A stretch of 64,000 bases of DNA from Pedobacter sp. Leaf216 (GTDB lineage Bacteria; Bacteroidota; Bacteroidia; Sphingobacteriales; Sphingobacteriaceae). Position 1 is the stretch's first letter. Each line of letters opens with the position of its first letter. Where the stretch lies: assembly GCF_001421515.1 (NCBI RefSeq), contig NZ_LMKM01000004.1, forward strand, positions 1 through 64,000, given 5' to 3'. This document shows, in pieces, positions 8,263-16,391 of this stretch. The position numbers were made by a program, and so were the translations under genes. The notes beneath the pieces are model-generated. The model did not search any database. It had not been told where the DNA came from and worked only from the letters and a program-made list of their open reading frames with translations.

Positions 8263-9087
8263 TTATCCTACCAAAACCGAAGTCATGGTTAAAGAACCTC
8301 CAACCGCTTTATCATTAAAAAAAGAAACCTCTTCCTTATCATTTTTCATTCCGAGTGTATAAATGAGTGGTAAATAATGTTCTGGCGTAGGGACGGCCAA
8401 CATCGCATCTGTACCGAGGCTACGGTAATTAATCAGCGGTTTATGATCGCCGTTGGCAATTAAATTTTTAAACTTATTGTTCATTTCGTTGGCCCAATCG
8501 TAACCTCCGCCATTAATCATTTCCCAACTTAACATGCGAAGATTATGTACCATATTTCCACTACCCAACACCAAAACGCCTTTTTTACGCAGGGCATAAA
8601 TTTCCCTGGCAATTTCGTAATGTTGCTCCGGCGATTTTGTATAATCAATGCTCAATTGAAGAACAGGAATATTGGCCTCAGGATACATGTGTTTTACTAC
8701 TGTCCACGTGCCGTGGTCTAAACCCCAATCGTGATCTAAGCCTACTGGAGTTGAATGAATTAAATCAGGTATTTCTTTCGCTAATTCTGGATCTCCAGGC
8801 GCGGGGTACTGCACATCAAAAAGTGCTTGCGGGAATCCGCCAAAATCGTGAATGGTACCCGGAAAATCCATTGCAGTAATGTAAGTACCATGTGTATACC
8901 AATGTGCCGATACCACTAATACCGCTTTCGGCACAGGAATATTTTTTGCCAATTCTGCCCAACTCTGGCTAAACTCATTGTTTTCTATACCGTTCATGGG
9001 CGAACCATGGCCAATAAATATGGTTGGCATCAAATCGGTTTGAGGCAAACGCTGAGTAAAGTTTTTAAATTGAGATAAGGTTGACAT
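8263..9087 (-). CDS. ygiD: 4,5-DOPA dioxygenase extradiol (DODA/YgiD family)
   Basis: 274 residues of the class III extradiol ring-cleavage dioxygenase family. Visible signatures are IFIGHGSPMN (H27), SAHWYTHG and a GLDHGTW segment, which supply the zinc ligands and catalytic histidine of YgiD/DODA enzymes. E. coli YgiD cleaves DOPA in vitro; the physiological substrate in Bacteroidota is unclear. The length is normal and there is no signal peptide. It is monocistronic, with a repeat rather than a gene partner upstream. Confidence 0.88.
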   Translation of the reverse strand: MSTLSQFKNFTQRLPQTDLMPTIFIGHGSPMNGIENNEFSQSWAELAKNIPVPKAVLVVSAHWYTHGTYITAMDFPGTIHDFGGFPQALFDVQYPAPGDPELAKEIPDLIHSTPVGLDHDWGLDHGTWTVVKHMYPEANIPVLQLSIDYTKSPEQHYEIAREIYALRKKGVLVLGSGNMVHNLRMLSWEMINGGGYDWANEMNNKFKNLIANGDHKPLINYRSLGTDAMLAVPTPEHYLPLIYTLGMKNDKEEVSFFNDKAVGGSLTMTSVLVG

Positions 9088-9101
9088 AATGTTATGTTTG
9101 T

Positions 9102-9154
9102 CATGCTGAGCCTTTCGAAGTGCCTATGTGCATTTCGAAAGACTCAATGTGACA
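9102..9154. repeat. Inverted intergenic repeat
   Basis: TGTCATGCTGAG and CTCAATGTGACA flank CTTTCGAA and TTTCGAAAG to make a near-perfect palindrome, able to form a long hairpin between the ygiD promoter side and the YceI stop. It shares its GTCATGCTGAG end with the repeat near 2229. It could act as a terminator for the YceI gene since T-rich sequence follows, or be a mobile palindromic unit. Confidence 0.6.
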
Positions 9155-9180
9155 GCTTTTTTTTAAATGACGATCTTGTG

Positions 9181-9753
9181 TTATTTTGCCTGAACAAATT
9201 CAAGGTTTAATTTAATGGCAACATCTTTTGCAACGCCAGCACCTGTTGGATCATATTTAATGTTATAATCTAAACGGTTAATGGTAGTTGTTGCACCAAA
9301 ACCCGCTTTGGTATTGCCTTGTTGATCTTTAGCTGTACCGCCATAAACAACCGCAAATTTTACATCTTTTGTAACGTCGCGGATGGTTAATTTTCCACTT
9401 AATTCGTAATTATTACCACTTAGTTTTTTGAAAGAAGTGCCTTCGAATTTCATTGTTGAAAATTTCTGAGCGTTAAAGAAATCGTCAGTTTTTAAGTGAT
9501 TATCTCTCATTTCAACACCTGTAGTAATGCTGTTTACATCAACCGTAAAGTTGATTTTAGCATCTGTTAAATCTGGTTTCGAAGCAGTAACTGTTCCGTC
9601 GAATTTTTTAAATGATCCATCAACAAAAGAAATGCCCATGTGTTTAATCGAAAAGTTAACAAATGAGTGCATTGGATCTATTTTCCAACTTGTTTGTGCA
9701 AATGAGGCCACACTGATAGATGTAGCGATCAGAAATAAGAATAATTTTTTCAT
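9181..9753 (-). CDS. YceI family periplasmic protein
   Basis: 190 residues with signal peptide MKKLFLFLIATSISVASFAQ, then TSWKIDPMHSFVNFSIKHMG, the classic opening of YceI lipocalin-like proteins, which bind isoprenoid-type lipids in known structures. Other family marks are the repeated mid-section GTVTASKPDLTDAKINFTV and the closing NIKYDPTGAGVAKDV. The start at 9753 is chosen over 9810 because it begins the signal peptide and lies downstream of a clear promoter at 9783-9810. Confidence 0.92.
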   Translation of the reverse strand: MKKLFLFLIATSISVASFAQTSWKIDPMHSFVNFSIKHMGISFVDGSFKKFDGTVTASKPDLTDAKINFTVDVNSITTGVEMRDNHLKTDDFFNAQKFSTMKFEGTSFKKLSGNNYELSGKLTIRDVTKDVKFAVVYGGTAKDQQGNTKAGFGATTTINRLDYNIKYDPTGAGVAKDVAIKLNLEFVQAK

Positions 9754-9782
9754 CAGGATATAATTTAGTGAATTATTAAGTA

Positions 9783-9810
9783 CAAATGTAGTTAAGGATC
9801 GGCCGATCAA
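9783..9810 (-). promoter_or_regulatory. YceI promoter with embedded 12-bp palindrome
   Basis: On the - strand TTG (9810-9808) and TACATTTG (9790-9783) are separated by 17 bases, a good -33/-7 pair. The spacer contains the perfect palindrome GATCGGCCGATC at 9797-9808, placed where a repressor would block RNA polymerase. Operator function is inference. Confidence 0.55.
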
Positions 9811-9969
9811 TCTTGACTTATGGTAAGAAATTTAGAGTTGGGTTAATCGGAGGATTAATTGTTAACTGAAAACTTTTAACTGGTTAATAGTCTTATAGTT
9901 GACTGACGGTAGCTAATAGGCCATCAACCATGATCTATCTTACCAATAACCAATGTATTTTTTTATGCA

Positions 9970-10530
9970 TTATACCTCATCAAGTGTTTTCCTGCTATCT
10001 GTTGAGTTACCTTTGTAAACAGAAGGGGTAATGCCGGTTACTTTTTTAAATTGTGCCGATAAATGTGCTACGCTGCTGTAATTTAGCTGATAAGCAATTT
10101 CGCTTAATGTAAGTTCGCCATAAGTAAGCATTTCTTTAGCTTTCTCTACTTTTTGTGCGATGAAATACTTTTCAATTGTCTGGTTTTCCACTTCCGAAAA
10201 CGCAGTGCTGAGCGTATTGTACTCCATTTTCAATTGCTCGCTTAAGTACACAGAGAGATTAATTTTTAGCGGCTCTTTGGTGTAATGCACCAAATTAATA
10301 ATCGTCGTTTTAATTTGTTCTGCAACCTGCATTTTCTTATCCTCAAGCAATTCGAAACCAAAACGGCTCAAATTCTGCCCTATTTTGCTTTTATCTTCCG
10401 CTGAAATGCAATAGGCAAGCGTAACTTCACCAAGTTCAACCAATAGTGGTGTAAAGCCGAGCTGCTCCAGCTCAGCCTTAACCACCATTTTGCAACGGTT
10501 GCATACCATATTTTTGATATGCAGTTTCAT
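9970..10530 (-). CDS. AraC-type regulator with N-terminal HMA-like metal domain
   Basis: 186 residues. The first ~65 look like a degenerate heavy-metal-associated domain (MVCNRCKMVV; C10 and C13), and the last ~95 form an AraC/XylS helix-turn-helix domain (LTLSEIAYQLNYSSVAHLSA, then FKKVTGITPSVYK). There is no sugar-type N-terminal domain. The gene is last in a metal-related operon and its ATG overlaps the DUF3347 stop by one base. It is probably a copper- or other soft-metal-responsive regulator of this cluster; the metal and the sites bound are unknown. Confidence 0.82.
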   Translation of the reverse strand: MKLHIKNMVCNRCKMVVKAELEQLGFTPLLVELGEVTLAYCISAEDKSKIGQNLSRFGFELLEDKKMQVAEQIKTTIINLVHYTKEPLKINLSVYLSEQLKMEYNTLSTAFSEVENQTIEKYFIAQKVEKAKEMLTYGELTLSEIAYQLNYSSVAHLSAQFKKVTGITPSVYKGNSTDSRKTLDEV

Positions 10531-11033
10531 TACTTAGATTTTATGGTTTCAGAAACATCACCACAATCAAACATCATACTTCCATAATATGGATTTTCGA
10601 TATTTTCTTTTTCATTTAACCAGCTTGCTTTAGCCATCGGGCAGTGTTGAATGTAAACCGTTTGGCTATTAAATTTTAAGCCTTTAAGAGTCTTAATCAT
10701 GGCATAAGAAATTCCTTCGAAAGCTTTTCTTTGTGTTTTTATATCATTCGATCCCGCAAGCTGTGCTGCTTTACTTTTGATAATGGCTGCTTGTTCCATA
10801 AATAGTTTATGTTGATCGGCAGGAAGATCTTTATGATTGACTGCATTCACTTTTTCTGATAAAAATTTTGCTTTTTCTACCGCAAGGTCTTTCTTATCTG
10901 TTGCCAATGCATTTTTTACATCGTAATAAGCCGTTAGTACTTGATTTAATGCTGCATCTGTTTTGCTTTGTGCATAGGTAAAAGCTGTTGTTGCGATTGT
11001 TATGATGGCAACTAATCCTAATATTTTTTTCAT
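10530..11033 (-). CDS. DUF3347 exported protein (metal-associated)
   Basis: 167 residues with a signal peptide ending near residue 21. An all-helical DUF3347 region is followed by a conserved tail, YIQHCPMA ... SWLNEKENIENPYYGSMM ... CG, which resembles the metal-binding segment seen at the end of CusB-like and related periplasmic metal proteins (His, Cys and Met residues). It lies in the HMA/HYC_CC_PP cluster and is coupled to the HMA-AraC regulator gene. A role as periplasmic copper binder is likely but inferred. Confidence 0.85.
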   Translation of the reverse strand: MKKILGLVAIITIATTAFTYAQSKTDAALNQVLTAYYDVKNALATDKKDLAVEKAKFLSEKVNAVNHKDLPADQHKLFMEQAAIIKSKAAQLAGSNDIKTQRKAFEGISYAMIKTLKGLKFNSQTVYIQHCPMAKASWLNEKENIENPYYGSMMFDCGDVSETIKSK

Positions 11034-11040
11034 CTTTTTA

Positions 11041-11853
11041 TTATTTTAAAACATTAAAGAAATTAAATTCTGCACGTAGCAGGTACATGTTTTTGGTATA
11101 TCGGTTCTCCATATTTCCGGTAGCCTGAAAACGATAGCCTAAATCGATCCTTGTTTTACTGTTCAAAACCATTTGTATGGCAGGGGCTATATCCAGATAA
11201 GATTGGCCACTGCTAGGATCTGTTTTGCCTAGCAATTCGAGATATACATTAAAATTTGGCTGATTGTAATCCTTGTAAACCACAGGTAAAACCAGGTAAC
11301 CTGATGACAAGCTATAGGATAACATGTTTTTCGGCTGAGGCATTCCGGCAATCTGCCGCTCATTATTTTCAAATGCGTGTGCATAACCCAAAGTTGACGA
11401 AAGTGCTAATTTGTGCAAAAGCTGAGTGAAAATTAATCCACCCTGCACACCACTGTTATCGCCTTCCAAATTTATGTCGTGCGTATAGGTAGGTCTTCTA
11501 CTGGTACTTGCCCGGCCAAATGCTGAGGCCCTAAAATGGCTGTGTGTATCATCCAATGATAGAAACCGATACTTTGCATACAAACTTCCACCTTCTAAAC
11601 GGTATTTTCCATCCATATCAGACAGGAAAGCTTGTGCATGCATCATTAAGTTTTTGTTAAAGCCGATCATTACCTCCGGAATCGTTCTGCTCACATAGCC
11701 GGGGTAATTAAACATCCCTTCATTGGTAATTCTAACACCGATTGATTTGGTGGGCATATTGCTCGCCGGCTCCGTAAATACATATAATTCTTGCGCATGA
11801 GCGAGATTATAAACGCCGATAAATACCAGCGCTAACATTAATATCCGTTTCAT
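11041..11853 (-). CDS. Probable outer-membrane beta-barrel protein of the metal cluster
   Basis: 270 residues with signal peptide MKRILMLALVFIGVYNLAHAQ. The mature protein has alternating amphipathic strands, a GYRFQATGNMENR-type strand near the end and a terminal aromatic strand ending EFNFFNVLK, all expected of an outer-membrane barrel. The start is placed at 11853, one base after the stop of the HMA gene (TAAAATG), because the longer reading frame would overlap that gene. No named family is recognised. It may be a channel or surface protein for metal efflux or uptake. Confidence 0.65.
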   Translation of the reverse strand: MKRILMLALVFIGVYNLAHAQELYVFTEPASNMPTKSIGVRITNEGMFNYPGYVSRTIPEVMIGFNKNLMMHAQAFLSDMDGKYRLEGGSLYAKYRFLSLDDTHSHFRASAFGRASTSRRPTYTHDINLEGDNSGVQGGLIFTQLLHKLALSSTLGYAHAFENNERQIAGMPQPKNMLSYSLSSGYLVLPVVYKDYNQPNFNVYLELLGKTDPSSGQSYLDIAPAIQMVLNSKTRIDLGYRFQATGNMENRYTKNMYLLRAEFNFFNVLK

Positions 11854-11854
11854 T

Positions 11855-12391
11855 TTAAGAAAGAACGAGGTGATAAATGCGTGTTTTTTTGCCATTTACA
11901 ACACCTGCGCCACTAGCATAAGCATCTGAATTAGCTGTTTTGGCCTGTTTTTTAAATGCAGCACCCGAAATAAAATCTTTATCAACCACACTTGCCTTTA
12001 CTGTGCCGCTAAGCGTTTTGCCTTTTACGTTTACAAAACGGTACACATTACCATCAACAATAGCCTGGCCTTTATCATCAACTTTTACATCGTTAAAGTT
12101 AAAACTAGCTGTTAAATTGCCTACCGAAAATCCAGCATCCTGAACTTTTTTACGAACGAGATCAAGATTGATATTGGCATCTTTTTTAAATGTTAAAACA
12201 AAAATATTTTTGTTTAAGTCTGGCTTCACACTGCTGATGAAATTTAATGTTTCTAAAGATTTTTGTGTTGCTTTTGAACACATGGAACAAGTTAAACCAG
12301 TTACCTGTAAATCTGCTGAAGATATTTGTTGCGCCGAAACACTAACGGCGAAGAATAGCATAAGAATGCTGAAAATTTTTATTGTTTTCAT
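11855..12391 (-). CDS. Exported heavy-metal-associated (HMA) domain protein
   Basis: 178 residues: signal peptide (1-20), then an HMA fold with GLTCSMCSK (C35, C38) in the typical position after the first beta strand, and a C-terminal half of about 90 residues with no recognised domain (VYRFVNVKGKTLSG). The signal peptide places this copper-chaperone-type domain in the periplasm, unlike cytoplasmic CopZ. It is followed at one base by the barrel gene. Probable role: soft-metal binding in the periplasm. Confidence 0.82.
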   Translation of the reverse strand: MKTIKIFSILMLFFAVSVSAQQISSADLQVTGLTCSMCSKATQKSLETLNFISSVKPDLNKNIFVLTFKKDANINLDLVRKKVQDAGFSVGNLTASFNFNDVKVDDKGQAIVDGNVYRFVNVKGKTLSGTVKASVVDKDFISGAAFKKQAKTANSDAYASGAGVVNGKKTRIYHLVLS

Positions 12392-12477
12392 GATTTTTTG
12401 AATTAGAATTTTAAAAAAATGTCACATTGAGCCAGTCAAAACGCTAAAACGTGCATTGACGAGCTGATGCTTAAATC

Positions 12478-12879
12478 CTAATTCCTAAAAATGCAATTGA
12501 AAACGTGAAGTGCAATCCGCGAAGATAAAGGCGGTGCCTTGTTTGAATTTTTACTAAAAAACTTTGGAAAAATGTTGCTTAGAAACTCAAAAACAGGAGG
12601 GTGGAGAAAAAGCTGAATCGAAAACAACTTCGGCATTTGTACTTGTGCCTCTGTTTGATGGCTATCTTTAACCTTAACCGTTACCTGGGTATTTTTGCAA
12701 CAACCGTCGTCTTTCTTTTCTGCAGGAATATCTTTACAGAATTTGCACGATAACTCATTGCTGAAAAGCTTAACATTTTCCAATTTGCCTCCACAGAAAT
12801 GGAGACTTAAAGCCAAGCCCATAACACTAACTGCATAGAATACAGCTAAAGAAAGTGCTATTTTTTGTTTTAACTTCAT
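12478..12879 (-). CDS. HYC_CC_PP family protein
   Basis: 133 residues with an N-terminal membrane segment that contains the HFCGG version of the family's HYC motif (C29), a mid-protein CxxC (CKFC) and CC pair, and a C-terminal APPL. This matches the HYC_CC_PP family, small cysteine-rich membrane proteins found beside metal-resistance genes in Bacteroidota. Function unknown; cysteine content and neighbours suggest metal binding at the membrane. A TAnnTTTG element lies directly before its ATG. Confidence 0.85.
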   Translation of the reverse strand: MKLKQKIALSLAVFYAVSVMGLALSLHFCGGKLENVKLFSNELSCKFCKDIPAEKKDDGCCKNTQVTVKVKDSHQTEAQVQMPKLFSIQLFLHPPVFEFLSNIFPKFFSKNSNKAPPLSSRIALHVFNCIFRN

Positions 12880-12884
12880 TAATA

Positions 12885-12892
12885 CAAAGGTA
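12885..12892 (-). promoter_or_regulatory. -7 element directly upstream of the HYC_CC_PP gene
   Basis: TACCTTTG on the - strand ends five bases before the ATG at 12879, so transcription should begin at or within one or two bases of the start codon and the mRNA would be essentially leaderless. No good -33 element is visible. Confidence 0.45.
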
Positions 12893-12972
12893 AAGGAAAA
12901 AAAACCGAATAATGCCAGTATTTATTTATTGAATTTCATTTTTTAGCTTAATTTAGCGTCAAACCAATTTAA

Positions 12973-13695
12973 ATGAAGAAACTATTACTATTTCTATGTG
13001 CTTTTTCTGTGCTTTCTGCTTTTGCGGCTAAGCCTAAAAATCAATACGTACGCATTAAAACTGAATTCGGAGAATGTATTATTAAGTTGTATAATGAAAC
13101 ACCATTACACCGCGATAATTTTTTAAAATTAACCAAACAAGGGTATTACAATGGCGTTCTGTTTCATCGTGTGATTAAAGATTTTATGATTCAGGGTGGA
13201 GATCCAGACTCTAAAAATGCCAAGCCAGATTCATTGTTGGGCAACGGCGGACCAAAATATACCATTCCTGCGGAGTTTAATGATAGTTTATTTCATAAAA
13301 AAGGTGTTTTAGCCGCGGCCAGAGAAGGCGATGATGTTAACCCAGCTAAAGCATCAAGTGGTAGCCAGTTTTACCTGGTACAGGGAAAGGTTTTTACCGA
13401 ACAGCAATTGAATAATGTAGAAGAAAAGCGGCTCAAATTTAAAATTCCTGAGTGGCAACGTGTGGTGTATAAAACCTTAGGCGGTACGCCACATTTAGAC
13501 CGAAATTATACCGTTTACGGCGAAATTGTTGTGGGTTTGGATATGGTTGATAAAATAGCTGTTTTAGCGACGGATAAAAATAACCGACCAAAACAGGATG
13601 TTAAAATGGAAATCACTATTTTGAAAAGGAGAGAGGCAAAAAAGTTGGAAAAACAATTGCTGCAGGGATCGTTGAAAGATAAAATGGTTATGTAA
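12973..13695 (+). CDS. Exported cyclophilin-type peptidylprolyl isomerase
   Basis: 240 residues with a signal peptide (about 1-19) followed by a cyclophilin domain: YVRIKTEFGECIIKLYNETP at the start, then GVLFHRVIKDFMIQGGD and GSQFYLVQG, which carry the catalytic Arg and the substrate-binding Phe/Gln residues. It would assist proline isomerisation in folding of periplasmic or outer-membrane proteins. An insert (residues ~140-170) and a basic C-terminal tail (LKRREAKKLEKQ) are added to the core. Its 3' end overlaps the stop region of the toxin remnant on the opposite strand. Confidence 0.93.
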   Translation: MKKLLLFLCAFSVLSAFAAKPKNQYVRIKTEFGECIIKLYNETPLHRDNFLKLTKQGYYNGVLFHRVIKDFMIQGGDPDSKNAKPDSLLGNGGPKYTIPAEFNDSLFHKKGVLAAAREGDDVNPAKASSGSQFYLVQGKVFTEQQLNNVEEKRLKFKIPEWQRVVYKTLGGTPHLDRNYTVYGEIVVGLDMVDKIAVLATDKNNRPKQDVKMEITILKRREAKKLEKQLLQGSLKDKMVM

Positions 13696-13979
13696 TCAAA
13701 GGATCCTGTCTGTTGTCAAAAAAGAATAGGATTCTAATTTCTTCCTGATAAACCTGATAGTAAAAAGAAGTATATTTTGAAATAACACCTTTTCTCACTT
13801 GTTTATTTTAGCGAAATGGGTTCGTAAATGAAAGGCTGAATGGCAACTAAATCAATTTTTCTATAAGCGGTTTGGATAAATTTTTCGGCTTGATGATATC
13901 CCCATGTTTCTTCAATAAAAATCCCAATTAAAAGTAGTGTTTCATAGGCTTCTTCTGAAAAAGAAATGTTTAATGCCAT
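13688..13979 (-). pseudogene. Frameshifted RelE/ParE-family toxin
   Basis: From ATG 13979 a frame reads 58 residues with typical ParE features (ISFSEEAYETL, then EETWGYHQAEKFIQTAYRKI) and hits TAA at 13803-13805. Just beyond, a shifted frame reads VRKGVISKYTSFYYQV and then ILFFFDNRQDP, the characteristic C-terminal strands of ParE/RelE toxins, ending at TAA 13688-13690. The total of 292 bases is one base off a whole number of codons, so a single-base indel near 13795-13805 is enough. The start overlaps the antitoxin stop by ten bases. The toxin is presumably inactive, unless the shift is programmed or a sequencing error. Confidence 0.75.
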
Positions 13980-14200
13980 TTCTCAGAAAGTCTCCTTTTA
14001 ACTTCTTCATAAGGAATTAACTTGCCCTCCTCGGCCTGCTTTAGTCCCCTTTTAATCCCTTCCTGTACATGTTTTGGTAATTCATCCAGCACCACTTTTT
14101 CATTGTAGTTTAAAAGCATCTCCAACTCTGATAAAAGATTTTCATCGTCCGTTTCAAAAACTTTTTTTGCAATCTCGATTTTTAATTCCTCAATGCTCAT
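13970..14200 (-). CDS. Putative antitoxin of a RelE/ParE-type module
   Basis: 76 residues from MSIEELKIEIAKK; the ATG at 14200 is preferred over 14221, which would lie upstream of a TAAATTTG element at 14204-14211. The protein is acidic and helical, ending in PKHVQEGIKRGLKQAEEGKLIPYEEV, a pattern of small antitoxins that pair with ParE/RelE toxins in Bacteroidota. The last ten bases overlap the toxin start, as expected of translational coupling. With the toxin broken, it is now an orphan antitoxin. Confidence 0.7.
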   Translation of the reverse strand: MSIEELKIEIAKKVFETDDENLLSELEMLLNYNEKVVLDELPKHVQEGIKRGLKQAEEGKLIPYEEVKRRLSEKWH

Positions 14201-14290
14201 AAACAAATTTAACGAAAGCAAATCTCAATTACTAAGCATTTATTTAATTAATTTCTAAATTTACCGCCCACAACAATTGAAATTTACGGA

Positions 14291-15058
14291 ATGAAGATTA
14301 TCTCCTATAATGTTAATGGGATCAGGGCAGCAAGTACCAAGAATTTTTTCGGTTGGCTTCAGGCTACAGCTGCTGATATGGTATGTTTGCAGGAAGTAAA
14401 AGCGCTGCCATCTCAAATACCTGAAATTATTGCGTTAATTGAGCAATTAGGGTATCACCATTATTGGTTTCCGGCAGAGAAAAAAGGGTATAGCGGAGTT
14501 GCCATTTTATCCAAAATTAAACCCAATCATGTAGAATTTGGCTGCGGAGAAGAATGGATTGATAAGGAAGGACGCATTTTAAGGGCTGATTTTGATAACT
14601 TTTCATTAATGAGCCTTTACATGCCATCAGGCTCTAGCGGGGATGAACGCCAGGTTAAAAAGTATGAATTTATGCGTTTCTTTGATGTGTATATTGATGA
14701 ATTGCGAAAAGAAATCCCAAACCTAATTGTGAGTGGCGATTATAATATTTGCCATACCCCGATAGATATTCATAATCCTAAATCAAATGCCAATTCATCG
14801 GGGTTTCTGCCTCAGGAAAGGGAATGGATGCAGTTATTTTTAGATAATGGTTTCATTGATACTTTTCGTCATTTTAATAAAGATCCGCATCATTATACCT
14901 GGTGGAGCTACCGTGCGGGTTCGAGAGGAAAAAACCTGGGTTGGCGCATCGATTATCATTTGGCCACCAAACCAATGGAGCATCGCCTGAAAAACGTAAG
15001 GATTTTGCCTGACGCCATCCATTCCGATCATTGTCCGGTTCTTCTAGAAATCGATTAA
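14291..15058 (+). CDS. xth: Exodeoxyribonuclease III (AP endonuclease, ExoA/Xth family)
   Basis: 255 residues of the exonuclease III/AP endonuclease family of base-excision DNA repair. Signatures: MKIISYNVNGIRAA at the N-terminus, LQEVKA with metal-binding E35, GDYNICH mid-protein, the WWSYRAG segment and SDHCPV (D246, H247) at the C-terminus, supplying the catalytic His-Asp pair. The length is normal and there is no export signal. It is monocistronic, between the toxin-antitoxin remnant and hutI. Confidence 0.95.
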   Translation: MKIISYNVNGIRAASTKNFFGWLQATAADMVCLQEVKALPSQIPEIIALIEQLGYHHYWFPAEKKGYSGVAILSKIKPNHVEFGCGEEWIDKEGRILRADFDNFSLMSLYMPSGSSGDERQVKKYEFMRFFDVYIDELRKEIPNLIVSGDYNICHTPIDIHNPKSNANSSGFLPQEREWMQLFLDNGFIDTFRHFNKDPHHYTWWSYRAGSRGKNLGWRIDYHLATKPMEHRLKNVRILPDAIHSDHCPVLLEID

Positions 15059-15149
15059 GGATTGAGTTAGCTGGTTAATTTTTTATCGGTTAACTGTAAT
15101 TCAATTAGCAATTTACACAGATTAAATTTTTAACCTTCAACCTAACCAA

Positions 15150-16391
15150 ATGTTAATCACAGATATAAAAGGCCTGGTAGGCGTGCATCCTAAAGATAAA
15201 TTGGTGCTCCGCGGAAGTGAATTGGATCAATTGCCTGTTTTGCAAAATGCCTGGCTTTTAATTGAAGATAATGTGATTACAGATTTTGGTATGATGGATG
15301 CTATCCCGCCTCATATTTCAAGTCTTCCTGCTCAAGTATCGGCCAAGGGCAGGTTTGTTTTCCCTTCGTGGTGCGATAGCCACACCCATATTGTTTTTGC
15401 AGCCCCACGTGAGGAAGAATTTGCCATGAAAATACAGGGCAAAAGTTATGAGGAAATTGCAGCTGCGGGCGGTGGAATTTTAAATTCTGCCAATAAGCTT
15501 CAAAATGTATCCGAGGATGATTTGTTCCAAAGTGCAGCAAATCGTTTAAGGCAAATGATTTTTCAGGGAACTGGTGCTGTAGAAATTAAAAGCGGTTACG
15601 GTTTAACAACTGAAAGTGAAATTAAAATGCTCAGGGTAATAAAAAGGCTGAAAAATCATTTCCCGATTCCAACCAAGGCAACTTTTTTAGCTGCTCATGC
15701 ATATCCGGCTGAGTTTAAAAATAACCACCAGGGATATATCGATTTAATTATCAACGAAATGTTGCCGCAAATTGCCGAAGAAAAACTGGCTGATTACATT
15801 GATGTTTTTTGCGAGAAAGGATTTTTTTCTGTCGAAGAAACCGATCAGGTATTAAAAGCGGGAGCAAAATACGGCCTTAAACCAAAAGTACACGCCAATC
15901 AGCTTTCAGTTTCCGGAGCTATAGAAGTTTCAGTACAAAATAAAGCAGTTTCTGTAGATCATCTGGAAGAAAGTAATGAAGAAACCATTCGAACGTTACA
16001 AAATTCCCAAACCATTGTAACTTTATTGCCTTCTTGTTCGTTTTACCTGGGTATTCCATTTGCGGATGCCAAAAGCTTTATTAATGCAGGTTTGCCTGTT
16101 GCCTTAGCTACAGATTATAATCCAGGTTCAACACCATCAGGAAACATGAATTTTGTGGTATCGTTAGGTTGCATTAAAATGAAAATGCTTCCTGAACAGG
16201 CCATCAATGCAGCTACATTAAATGGTGCTGCGGCGATGGAAATAAGCAGGGATTTTGGAAGCATTGCAATTGGAAAAAGGGCCAATTTATTCATCACAAA
16301 ACCGATGCCCTCTATTGCCTATTTACCTTATAGTTTTGGCGAAACGCAAATAGAAACTGTGATTATAAACGGTAAAATTTATAATGGATAA
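15150..16391 (+). CDS. hutI: Imidazolonepropionase
   Basis: 413 residues of the metal-dependent amidohydrolase superfamily; hydrolyses imidazolonepropionate to N-formimidoyl-glutamate in histidine degradation. The zinc motif CDSHTH (H78, H80) follows beta strand 1, and further ligands sit in HAYPAEFK, KVHANQLS and ATDYNPGSTP, all typical HutI segments. The stop overlaps the hutG start by eight bases (ATGGATAA), so the two are translationally coupled. HutH and HutU are not in the window. Confidence 0.95.
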   Translation: MLITDIKGLVGVHPKDKLVLRGSELDQLPVLQNAWLLIEDNVITDFGMMDAIPPHISSLPAQVSAKGRFVFPSWCDSHTHIVFAAPREEEFAMKIQGKSYEEIAAAGGGILNSANKLQNVSEDDLFQSAANRLRQMIFQGTGAVEIKSGYGLTTESEIKMLRVIKRLKNHFPIPTKATFLAAHAYPAEFKNNHQGYIDLIINEMLPQIAEEKLADYIDVFCEKGFFSVEETDQVLKAGAKYGLKPKVHANQLSVSGAIEVSVQNKAVSVDHLEESNEETIRTLQNSQTIVTLLPSCSFYLGIPFADAKSFINAGLPVALATDYNPGSTPSGNMNFVVSLGCIKMKMLPEQAINAATLNGAAAMEISRDFGSIAIGKRANLFITKPMPSIAYLPYSFGETQIETVIINGKIYNG

